Assembly (NCBI GenBank): GCA_932521035.1
Contig: OW051494.1
Coordinates: 3,396,001-3,460,000 of the forward strand
Length of the DNA stretch: 64,000 nucleotides
Origin: Oscheius dolichura
Lineage: Eukaryota; Nematoda; Chromadorea; Rhabditida; Rhabditidae
Direction: 5' to 3'
The notes under the pieces were generated by a model, which made no database searches, was not told where the DNA came from, and saw only the letters and a program-made list of their open reading frames with translations. The translations under genes were made by a program, and so were the position numbers. Of the stretch, positions 1 to 12,583 are shown piece after piece (position 1 is the first letter of the stretch; each line of letters begins with the position of its first letter).

Positions 1-1744
1 GAAGGAGCCAACACAGCAATATTACACTTGTTTTCTGCTCAGCTTCATATTCAGCATTTATGCCAGTTTGATATAGGTGAAATATATTTAATGATCTGAA
101 TATTGAATCTTTGCAGCGTTGGGCCACGCCCAAACAGCATTGCAAGCAGCTTCGGACGGATCTGAAAAGTTTTTAGCACCAAGATGCCAGCTGATGGCTG
201 CATTGGCGACTGGGTTAGGTTTTCATATACATTTACCATTATTTTTTATAGTTTACAAGCACAATGTGAGCCTTTATGGGATGAGCAGAGAAAGGGTTTG
301 AATAAAGCTGTTGCCATGTTAGAAGAATGCGTGAGGATTGATGCTCATGATTATTTAGCTTTGTATTATTGTGCTCTCCTTCACGCTATTGGTATGTTCA
401 GAAACTTTAAAATATAGGAAATTATAGTTCGTGATCTCGAAGGAGCAAGAGAGCGTTGCGCTCGTTCACTGGAACTGAATCCCGATCAACCGGCTGCATA
501 TATGCTTATGGCGTTAATTTTTACTGCTGATGGAGACTTGAAGGTATCTGTTTTTCGTTATTTTTTTAAAATTTTACGTTTATTTTAGGGAGCCATGGAA
601 CTTGTTCAAAATGCTTTAAAAGACTTTCCAAATAATTACGGTTTGCTTGTGCTCAGACTTCATATAGAATCCAAATTTGGTAAGTTACCACAAAAATTTA
701 GTTTTATATTTGTAATGTAGGCAGAATTGACGATTCATTAAATACGTGTGCTCACTTGTTAGACTTTTGGAGAAAAAGAGAAGGGTCAGTAGAGGAAGAG
801 CGAACCCAAATGACACTAAGCGCCAAGGATGGGCAATCTATGCTCAGAGAAGGAAGCCAAAAAGGGGTTGGCTCACGTGAAATGGTTAACGCTTCGACTC
901 CTTTGTTTCCAACCCCATTGGGCATTGGAATTAATACTCCTGTGCTAGGGTCGAATACAAGCCAGACTGGGTTAGATTTAACAGGTAGTACTTGGAACGT
1001 GCTGTGAAGCGAAATACTTTTTTTAGATAGTGGTATCGCTCCTTCAGAGAATGGAGCACAGTCGACAGCTAGCGAAACAGTTGTAGCTGGATCTCCCCTT
1101 TCTGTTGCCATGTGGACAAAATTTATCGCTCAGGTTTCTTTAATAAACTTTATAAACGACATATTTTTAGGCAGATATGTGGCTAGCCCTTTCCGAGCTT
1201 TTTCTTGCTGAAGGTCGTCAGTCTGACCTAACGCCATGCGTTGAGCAAGCAGTTTCTCTTTTCCCACAGTCGCAACAAGCAATGTATCTAAAAGTATAAC
1301 TTTATTATACATTTTATAGTAGCAATTGTAGGGAAGATTGTATTTTTCTCGTGCTAAAACAAGGGAAAGTGGACAGACAGCAGCTAGGCTCATACAAGAA
1401 GCTAAAGCCGCGTTTTTATCTGCCCTTACACTATGTCCCTTACATTTGCCTAGTCTTTCGTCATTAGCAGAGCTTTATATTGAGGAGCAAAACCATCTAA
1501 TGGCGGAACATTTATATAAGTAAGCGTTTTTTTAAAAAAAAAATTCCTAATGTTTTACTGCAGAGAGCTAGTTAGGATAGATCCTATGAATTGTAATTGG
1601 TGGCAACGGTTGGGAGAATGTCAAATGATAACGGAATCTACTAACGCGGCTAAAGTTTCGTTCGCTACAGCTGCTAAACTCGATCGGTCAACTCCATTGC
1701 TACCGTTTTCAGCAATACCACTTGTTTTTCCATCGTCATTCTAA
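1..1744 (+). CDS. ttc7: TTC7-like tetratricopeptide protein, 3' part (5' end outside window)
   Basis: C-terminal part of a TTC7 orthologue. TTC7 is a TPR scaffold that, with EFR3 and FAM126, places phosphatidylinositol 4-kinase III-alpha at the plasma membrane. Exons joined across short introns read through HAQTALQAASDG, CEPLWDEQRKGLNKAV, VRDLEGARERCARSLELNP and GAMELVQNALKDFPNN (successive TPR helices), then a low-complexity linker (about 770-1130), then ADMWLALSELFLAEGRQSD and the last TPRs, ending near TPLLPFSAIPLV, which resembles the vertebrate TTC7 C-terminus. Introns are about 35-50 nt and end in TTTTAG or TATAG; the one near 391-430 ends at ATTATAG. The stop is TAA at 1742-1744. The first exon (1 to about 77) is tentative. 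Family assignment is confident; the exon edges are inferred. Confidence 0.85.
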
Positions 1745-2055
1745 TAGTAACATTTTTTAAAGTTAGATTATTTAGAATAATTAGATAGATATATCTTTGA
1801 TAGCAATGAAAATAACGGGTTTGATATGGTTGTCCACATTATTATAATATATTAATATAATTAATTGTAAGTAAATATGCCTGTGATAGATAGATCTTTT
1901 CAAGCTTTATTAAATTGGTTTTGTTATAATTGTAATCTTGCCATTGTAATATAAAGCGTTATTGCAAATAGTTGTTACAATCAGTAACTGTCACGCGGTA
2001 AAGTTTCATGTTTGCTGCATGCAATGTGATTGGTTTTATAGAACCTTTTTAGAGA
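1745..2055. other. Intergenic, TTC7 to Gemin2
   Basis: AT-rich spacer of 311 bp between two genes on the same strand. The only recognisable signal is an acceptor-like CTTTTTAG ending about 3 bp before the Gemin2 ATG, a candidate trans-splice site. The spacing would also fit a nematode operon, but nothing here proves one. Confidence 0.5.
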
Positions 2056-2977
2056 ATGGATAAGCAATTTGTAGATGTTGGTATATTTGATACAAATAGA
2101 ATTGACTGCAAGAAAACTCCAAGTACTGCTGAAGAGTATCTCCGACAGGTTGTTTATTTTACCTCTAAATATTTTTACATATATATATATACATAGGTAG
2201 TGGCAGGTCGTACTCGAATTCCTGAATATGTTGTTTATGATCTGCCTGAGAAATTCCGTAGTAAAACTACTCAACAAGAGAAAGTTAGTGTATTATTCCT
2301 ATTCCAACCTTTTTTCTATAGATAATCAAGACCGATCCTCGTGCAGCACCATTAAAATGGATTGAGGCTAAAAGTCAAGACTTTGGACGCAAACGTCGTT
2401 CAATACAAGCAGCTCCACAGAGTAAGAAAAAGTTCAAATTACCCCCAATTGTAAGCAAATTTCCTTTTAGTTAGCAAGTTGTAGTATTTTTAGAGTTACA
2501 AAGACAGTTATCATGCTATTTTATTAGAAACATGCATACCGGAGCTGAAAGATCAAATACACAAGTTTCCTAACCAAATTGGTACACCTCCCGCCTTATC
2601 ATTTGTTACTACTTTAACGCAAGCTCAAGTTTGTTCAGTTTATTTTGTCAACTCAAATAATCCTTTTCAGGTACATAATTTAATTGAATATATAGCCGAA
2701 TGGGCTGAAACTGATAGTTTTTCAAGGCCTCTCCGTGAGTGGCTTTATGCTCTGATGCTTGTTGTTGATGTTCCAGTATGTTGTTTCTCCCATAGTGTTA
2801 TAATTTTTCTTTTTATAGCTTCTTCATGATGTCGTCGCTGCTTTACGTTCAATTGCTAAGATGTGTCGAAAACTCCGCTCAGAAATGCCTATTGGAAACG
2901 CTGAAGACGTGTCAGAAATGTCTCTTTTTATAGCGCTTATTTCCCATTTCTTCGGCCAGAAAGATCTCTCAGATTAG
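2056..2977 (+). CDS. gemin2: Gemin2 (SMN complex subunit)
   Basis: Gemin2/SIP1 binds SMN and holds the Sm protein pentamer during spliceosomal snRNP assembly. The spliced protein begins MDKQFVDVGIFD, carries the early EEYLRQVV motif typical of Gemin2, then PLKWIEAKSQDFGRKRR, and ends with the conserved helical domain: VHNLIEYIAEWAE, LREWLYALMLVVDVPLLHDV, ALISHFFGQKDLSD. The final FFGQKDL corresponds to YFDQRDL in vertebrates. Introns are 37-50 nt; for example one at about 2288 starts GTTAGTG and ends TCTATAG. The ATG at 2056 lies 3 nt after an acceptor-like TTTTTAG, so it is probably trans-spliced. The stop is TAG at 2975-2977. Confidence 0.9.
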
Positions 2978-3169
2978 AAACAATATGGGTATATTACTAA
3001 TCTCAATAAAATTTACGACTTGACTTTGTTTAGATTTATTTTTGTGTTTTGGCCTGACAACATGGGCCGGATTAACGTAGTTCAACCATGCATGTAGATA
3101 AATGTTTGTTATCTTATTGATCGCGAGATAGATGAAGAATCTTCAAAACTGATTCAAAAAAGATGGCAA

Positions 3170-4423
3170 TTAATGGTTTATTCCCACACGAAATAACGAG
3201 AGGACGGATAAGGTGACAAGGAATATCAAGAAGGCGAGGAGGAGCGCTGCCACGCAACGGAGAGCTTGTAAGCTTCTTCCCATACATCCCCGTCCTTTTC
3301 TGATATTTTCTTCCCTTTGTACCGTGATTCCCGTCTCTATTAGACTCTTTTCCACATATTCTCCCGTCATCTCGATGTTTTTCTCAATATGATCCGTTAG
3401 TATATCCTAAAGTGGCTAATCTTTGGCAATTCGGACCGCATACCCCGGTATCCATATAAATTCTTAACTCGTGGAACAGTCTGCCAAGTTCTTCGATAGA
3501 CTGCTCCACCCGTGTGATTGTCTTCTGCCGTTCACCGATCTAGAATTCATTTTAGGGTGGAATAGAGGAGGGCGACCTCCTGGAGAGCAGCTTGATACGC
3601 GCTGATGGTCCTCTGCAATTGGGGCCGCTCTTCCACCGCACTCTGGTCTTCGTCTAAATTGCCCGTTCTCTGAATTTATTCTTTTCAAACCAAGGAAATC
3701 GAGCAATCGGTCCTCCTCCGGTGACGAGTATTCTAGAGCCCTCTGGCGGCTAGCCTCCTGGTACTCCACGTAGTTCCGGTTAAATTTCACAAGGACGTGT
3801 CTCAGGGACTCGGTCAGTCCGGCCAGCTGGCCCTTGCGTATCCGGTCCTCCGTCCCGCCACTTTCCTCTTCCGTCATGGCCTCCTTCAAACCTGAACAAA
3901 CCTTTCCCCGAAACTCGTAGGCCCTACCGTTAATCGCAGAACAAATACTGGCCGAGCGGCGGTCTACTTCTTGGAACTCGCCGTCCAGTGTCTTTATCAT
4001 CTCATTTACAGAGTCTAAAGCGGATTCTATCCACAGGGAAGGGAGAGGCCGACCTACCGACATCCGGGCCACTGCTGTCCAAGGCGGCCAGGAGGAGACG
4101 ATGCAGCTGGGAGACGCGGTCAACTGCCTGGCGGAGGCCAAGAACAGCCTCTCGTTGAAGGAGAACCTTCCGAAGAAACTGAAAGGAACCTGTCGACAGC
4201 CGGCCACCCGCCTAACCTCGTCCGAATTGGAGTATTCCGCCGGGTGGATCTCATCCTCCTCGGCCAGGACCCTGACTCCCTGGCTGTGTCTCTGTAAAGA
4301 GCATCTCTGTCGTCTCGTGACAACTGTATCAGTGACTATGTGCAGCGTGAATCGGGGAAAAAGAGTAGAAAAAAGTCAAACATGCGACTGACTCACGTAG
4401 AGACTGTTGAGACGGTCCTTCAT
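3170..4423 (-). CDS. Syntaxin (plasma-membrane-type Qa-SNARE) with Gly at the zero layer
   Basis: Syntaxins are tail-anchored Qa-SNAREs that drive vesicle fusion at the target membrane. The model starts MKDRLNSLY (an N-peptide like that of syntaxin-1), then RHSQGVRVLAEEDEIHP, Habc helices (FLRKVLLQREAVLGLRQAVD; NEMIKTLDGEFQEVDRRSAS; RIRKGQLAGLTESLRHVLVK), the SNARE motif (ALQEIGERQKTITRVEQSIE, ELGRLFHELRIYMDTG, DILTDHIEKNIEMTGEYVEK) and a C-terminal membrane anchor (CVAALLLAFLIFLVTLSVLS). There are six short introns, including ones of about 37 nt near 3542-3580 and 3408-3446. When aligned to syntaxin-1, the zero-layer Gln (LVESQGEM) is Gly (YMDTGDIL). The junction lies exactly there, so the residue depends on the predicted splice. 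The order of domains and the 14-residue register otherwise match syntaxin well. Confidence 0.87.
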
Positions 4424-7543
<3,120 letters not shown>

Positions 7544-8313
7544 GTGTCTCTCGTCCTCCTCCTCCTCCTCGTCGCTTTACATCCAGTCGTCCCCCTTTCT
7601 CTCCCCATCGCGTACAACCGTGTCCCCAACCCTCCCCCATGGGCATAATTTATTATTATTATTATTTCTTCTTTTTCTTGACAGAATACAGCCATGAGAT
7701 GATTGATTGTGACCTAATAAATCTTACTGTGCTCTCCTCTTCTTGTCTTTTATTTGGCGGGGACCCATGGGTATTTACCCCCGTCTTATCACCTCCTTGG
7801 GTCAGACGAGAGTCCCTCTCCTCTCGTCTATATCGACGGCTGCCAGTCGTCCTCCCTTGATCTCCTTTTTGACTCAATCCCCCCGCTTATCAGCTTATTT
7901 GTGACGGAGTCCTGTCTGCGCCGTCCGACTGAAAAAGCCGGACTTATGGAAAAGAGGGTCCTGCCCGGAAATGATCCCACTAAATGGAGTTCTTTTATGC
8001 AAATATTATAATGCATTTGTTTGTTAAAAGCAGTGGGGAAATACAAGAGTTCTCCCTCGATTAGCCACAGAGCAACCCGGACCTTCACTAGAAAGGTTGC
8101 TCCAAAGATAACCCAGTAACATTTTCATCATAGGAAAAACTTCTTCCCACTGCTCTTTTCCCCTATTTTCTATTTCAATTTATCCTATTCAATGTAAAAT
8201 TCATGGTTATAATCGATTTTTCCGTCGGAAGCTAGGCTTTCGCGCGTATGGTTACGCTTTTCGCGCCGTTCCCTTAGCGCCCTCCGAAATCAGAGCTAGA
8301 CGACACTTTCAGG
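7544..8313. other. Actin 3' UTR and intergenic to PEX19
   Basis: Holds the actin polyadenylation signal (about 7715) and the PEX19 promoter. An acceptor-like CACTTTCAG ends one base before the PEX19 ATG. Nothing else is recognised. Confidence 0.5.
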
Positions 8314-9372
8314 ATGGCGGAGGATAAACCAACGGTGGATAAAGAGCTCGACGAGCTGTTGGACAACAGTGCTAAGCAATTCGCCGAGTGAGTTTCTTCT
8401 TTTGAGGAGGTTATCGAGCCGTTTCAGCCGTCCCCGAAACACAGACGATGAGCTGGACGAGCTGATGAACATCGCCGACCACCAGGCAGCCCAGAAGGCG
8501 GCCACCGAGTTCCAGTCGATGCTCCAGCAGATGGTCAACTTCCAAGAGGTTGGTTCCCCGTTTTCTGTTCTTTGTACCCGGCCATTTATAGCAACAGTTG
8601 AAAGAGGCCAAGGAGAAGGAAGGCGAGGAGGCCATCATCAATCCCTCGGACGAGGAGGCGGCCAACCAGATGATCGAGGCCATGAAGAACCTTCTCAACT
8701 GTACGGGGAAGGTAGACTTCTGCCCATATTATTTCTTAAAAAGGGGTTTAGGTGGCGAATGCCAACAACGACGAGGAGTTCGAGGCCGGGCTGAATCTCC
8801 TCCGGTCGCCCGAGTCCAACATGGAACCCTTCATGCACATGATCATGCAGGTAACAAGGCCATCCTCCTCCCAGTTGAGATTGTTCAGAGCCTCGTCTCG
8901 AAAGATGTCATGTATCCTCCGCTGAAGGAAATCTTCGACAAATACCCGGCCTATTTGGAAGAGCACAGAGCCACCCTGTCGGTCGAGGACCTGACCCGCT
9001 ACGAGAAGCAGTTCGAGGTAGAAAACAACACTTATTCCATCTATTGGACCAGTTCAGATTTTGGGGAAGATCTGTACGGAGTTTGAGAAGCAGCCATCTG
9101 CCGACCCGGAAACGTCTCCTGCCGAGGGGAGTGGTGTTCCTGCCGCGGCGGCCGCCGACCAACCCCCGGATAACTTCGAAGGCATGGCCATGTTGCTGAT
9201 GGAACTACAGACATATGGCTACCCTCCCAAGGAGATCACCGGCGAGCTGCCCGAAGGTAAGTAGTCCACCCTCCCCCTGCCAATTTCATGTACAGGGATG
9301 ACCATCGATGCCGAGACGGGACTGCCCAGCTTCGGCCAGATGCCTACCAGCGACGCCTGCTCCATCATGTAA
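8314..9372 (+). CDS. pex19: PEX19, peroxisomal membrane protein receptor/chaperone
   Basis: PEX19 is the cytosolic farnesylated receptor that delivers peroxisomal membrane proteins to PEX3. The spliced product starts MAEDKPTVDKELDELLDNSA, the N-terminal acidic PEX3-binding helix. It continues with an acidic middle (ATEFQSMLQQMVNFQE), the conserved core (IVQSLVSKDVMYPPLKEIFD, KYPAYLEEHRATLSVEDL, KICTEFEKQ), a late helix (MAMLLMELQTYGYPPKEITG) and a C-terminal CaaX farnesylation box, CSIM, just before TAA at 9370-9372. All these match the family in order. Introns are 40-50 nt. The ATG lies one base after a TTTCAG, a probable trans-splice acceptor. Confidence 0.95.
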
Positions 9373-9537
9373 TTCCACACTCAAAAAACGACGAATCTCT
9401 GCCGAAACAAATCAAATAGATATATAGATATTTTACTCAACTAGGAGAGAGCTTTCAACCTGTGATTCTACTAGGTGCCATCCATTCAGTTCTGCCCAAT
9501 AAAGATTCTATGTTCGAAGAGATGGTGGGAATAAGTC

Positions 9538-9757
9538 TACGGGTCGACGAAGAGATACTCTCTTCTGTTGGCCTTCCGGGAAGGACGATATCCCTCTTCG
9601 GGAGAGGCCGCTCCAGCCCTCGGCTTCTCCAGTCCTCTCTAACCGACCTGCCCCCACTGGCTCTGAAGGGCCCCCGGCCCCTGACAAGGTGGAGCAGGTC
9701 GCCGTCCTCCTCGAAGAGTCCCCCCGGACCGAGAGCCGTCTAATCGGCTTTGCAAGC
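9538..9757 (+). pseudogene. Degenerate fragment of a nuclear-receptor ligand-binding-domain exon
   Basis: About 200 bp whose nucleotide sequence follows the 3' exons of the nuclear receptor at 14.85-15.9 kb (there on the minus strand). Shared runs include CCTCGGCTTCTCCAGTCC, a CCACTGGCT..AAGGGCC segment, and the segment encoding DKVEQVAVLLEESPRTESRL, which corresponds to [18 protein letters not shown] in the intact gene. Reading frames are interrupted, no upstream DNA-binding domain is present, and the fragment ends where the transposon/satellite complex begins. It is best read as a duplicated, decayed copy. It could instead be an unannotated exon of a lost paralogue. Confidence 0.7.
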
Positions 9758-9831
9758 CAGTGGAGATGGAGCAGCTCTCCGAGCAACCGGGGGCCTCGTC
9801 TTCGGTCGCCGGAAGCTTCGGGACAAAACTT

Positions 9832-10461
9832 ACAAGGGAAGGATACTTGCTCGGCATCACTTTTTCAAACTTTTTTTGATGCCATCTTGTAGAGAATTTT
9901 CTGGCGATCAAGACATACATTCGGGATTTTGCTCTACTGCCCCCGTTGTGGAGGAAAATGCAAAATAAGATTACGTTGGAAAAGAATTTTGGACTTGAAT
10001 CTGTTTTGGACTTCTATCTTCTTTATATGCCGTAAAAAGGATGAGGAGGATTTCAGTAACATTCTATTGAGAAAATTGCTCAATCTGCCGTACTCCCCAT
10101 ATTTTCCTTCCCAACTTTATTGTGAGCGTTACAGTAGAAACAAATTATGTCAATCACCCCCCAAAAATAGAAAAAAATGACTTGATCTCTTGTAAGAATC
10201 GAACCTGTGTTGAAAAAAACTCAACAGTTTTGTGGGCGAGTGGACTATCCACTCAACCACCGCTTCCCATTTTTACAAGGTGAATGGAAAATAGACAAGT
10301 CCAAAATTCTTTTCCAACATAATCTTATTTTGCATTTTCCTCCACCACGGGAGCAGTAGAGCAAAATCCCGAATGTATGTCTTGATCGCCATAAAATTCT
10401 CTACAAGATGGCATCAAAAAAGTTTGAAAAAGTGATGCCGAGCAAGTATCCTACCCTTGTT
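9832..10461. mobile_element. 630-bp MITE-like element with about 165-bp terminal inverted repeats, TTA target duplication
   Basis: The left arm (about 9832-9997) and right arm (about 10296-10461) are inverted copies with only a few differences, starting CAAGGG and ending CCCTTG. Both outer ends are bordered by TTA: ACAAAACTTA before the left arm and TTAGGCTTACC after the right. Removing the element and one TTA restores the flanking satellite unit, so this is an insertion into the satellite with a 3-bp duplication. A TTA/TWA duplication is characteristic of PIF/Harbinger elements (CACTA elements also make 3-bp duplications). The roughly 300-bp core has no transposase ORF, so the element is non-autonomous. 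Superfamily is inferred from the target duplication only. Confidence 0.8.
10176..10278 (-). other. tRNA-like segment in the core of the MITE
   Basis: Read on the minus strand, this has an A-box-like TGGTTGAGTGG, a B-box-like GGTTCGATTCT, a strong extra-arm hairpin (TGTTGA / TCAACA) as in Leu/Ser-type tRNAs, and a 7-bp outer pair CTTGTAA / TTACAAG. The anticodon arm and T stem do not fold cleanly and the outer pair is too far from the A box for a normal tRNA. It may be a decayed tRNA or a tRNA-derived SINE head carried by the element rather than a functional tRNA gene. Confidence 0.35.
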
Positions 10462-12583
10462 AGGCTTACCAAATCTCGACAAAACTTAGGCTTACCAAAT
10501 TTCGACAAAACTTAGGCTTAAAGGATTTAGGCTTACCAAATCACGACAAAACTTAGGCTTAGGGGATTTAGGCTTACCAAATCTCGACAAAATTTAGGCT
10601 TACCAAATCTCGACAAAACTTAGGCTTAGGGGATTTAGGCTTACCAAATCTCGACAAAACTTAGGCTTAGGGGATTTAGGCTTACCAAATCTCGACAAAA
10701 CTTAGGCTTAGGGGATTTAGGCTTACCAAATCTCGACAAAATTTAGGCTTAGGGGATTTAGGCTTACCAAATCTCGACAAAATTTAGGCTTAGGGGATTT
10801 AGGCTTACCAAATCTCGACAAAACTTAGGCTTAGGGGATTTAGGCTTACCAAATCTCGACAAAACTTAGGCTTACCAAATTTCGACAAAACTTAGGCTTA
10901 GGGGATTTAGGCTTACCAAATCTCGACAAAATTTAGGCTTACCAAATCTCGACAAAACTTAGGCTTAGGGGATTTAGGCTTACCAAATCTCGACAAAACT
11001 TAGGCTTAGGGGATTTAGGCTTACCAAATCTCGACAAAACTTAGGCTTAGGGGATTTAGGCTTACCAAATCTCGACAAAACTTAGGCTTAGGGGATTTAG
11101 GCTTACCAAATCTCGACAAAACTTAGGCTTAGGGGATTTAGGCTTACCAAATCTCGACAAAATTTAGGCTTAGGGGATTTAGGCTTACCAAATCTCGACA
11201 AAACTTAGGCTTACCAAATTTCGACAAAACTTAGGCTTAGGGGATTTAGGCTTACCAAATCTCGACAAAATTTAGGCTTACCAAATTTCGACAAAACTTA
11301 GGCTTAAAGGATTTAGGCTTACCAAATCTCGACAAAATTTAGGCTTACCAAATCTCGACAAAACTTAGGCTTAGGGGATTTAGGCTTACCAAATCTCGAC
11401 AAAACTTAGGCTTAGGGGATTTAGGCTTACCAAATCTCGACAAAACTTAGGCTTAGGGGATTTAGGCTTACCAAATCTCGACAAAACTTAGGCTTACCAA
11501 ATTTCGACAAAACTTAGGCTTAGGGGATTTAGGCTTACCAAATCTCGACAAAATTTAGGCTTACCAAATCTCGACAAAACTTAGGCTTAGGGGATTTAGG
11601 CTTACCAAATCTCGACAAAACTTAGGCTTAGGGGATTTAGGCTTACCAAATCTCGACAAAACTTAGGCTTAGGGGATTTAGGCTTACCAAATCTCGACAA
11701 AACTTAGGCTTAGGGGATTTAGGCTTACCAAATCTCGACAAAACTTAGGCTTAGGGGATTTAGGCTTACCAAATCTCGACAAAATTTAGGCTTAGGGGAT
11801 TTAGGCTTACCAAATCTCGACAAAACTTAGGCTTACCAAATTTCGACAAAACTTAGGCTTAGGGGATTTAGGCTTACCAAATCTCGACAAAATTTAGGCT
11901 TACCAAATTTCGACAAAACTTAGGCTTAAAGGATTTAGGCTTACCAAATCTCGACAAAATTTAGGCTTACCAAATCTCGACAAAACTTAGGCTTAGGGGA
12001 TTTAGGCTTACCAAATCTCGACAAAACTTAGGCTTAGGGGATTTAGGCTTACCAAATCTCGACAAAACTTAGGCTTAGGGGATTTAGGCTTACCAAATCT
12101 CGACAAAATTTAGGCTTACCAAATTTCGACAAAACTTAGGCTTAAAGGATTTAGGCTTACCAAATCTCGACAAAATTTAGGCTTAGGGGATTTAGGCTTA
12201 CCAAATCTCGACAAAACTTAGGCTTAGGGGATTTAGGCTTACCAAATCTCGACAAAACTTAGGCTTAGGGGATTTAGGCTTACCAAATCTCGACAAAATT
12301 TAGGCTTAGGGGATTTAGGCTTACCAAATCTCGACAAAATTTAGGCTTACCAAATCTCGACAAAATTTAGGCTTACCAAATTTCGACAAAACTTAGGCTT
12401 AAAGGATTTAGGCTTACCAAATCTCGACAAAACTTAGGCTTAGGGGATTTAGGCTTACCAAATCTCGACAAAATTTAGGCTTACCAAATCTCGACAAAAT
12501 TTAGGCTTACCAAATTTCGACAAAACTTAGGCTTAAAGGATTTAGGCTTACCAAATCTCGACAAAACTTAGGCTTAGGGGATT
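10462..12583. repeat. 2.1-kb satellite built on TTAGGC motifs
   Basis: Tandem array of two interleaved units: a 26-bp unit, TTAGGCTTACC followed by AAATCTCGACAAAAC, and a 15-bp unit, TTAGGCTTAGGGGAT. They alternate as 41-bp dimers with scattered single 26-bp units. Recurrent variants (AAATTTCGAC, AAAATTTAGGC, TTAAAGGAT) reappear in blocks, suggesting higher-order repetition. Every unit begins with TTAGGC, the nematode telomere hexamer. The array ends abruptly at about 12583, where GGGGATTTCGACC leads into unrelated DNA; about ten bases of it also survive to the left of the MITE (near 9822). Confidence 0.97.

Noticed and set aside
10462-12583. CRISPR array
   Set aside because: Units are contiguous satellite with no unique spacers, and the DNA is eukaryotic.
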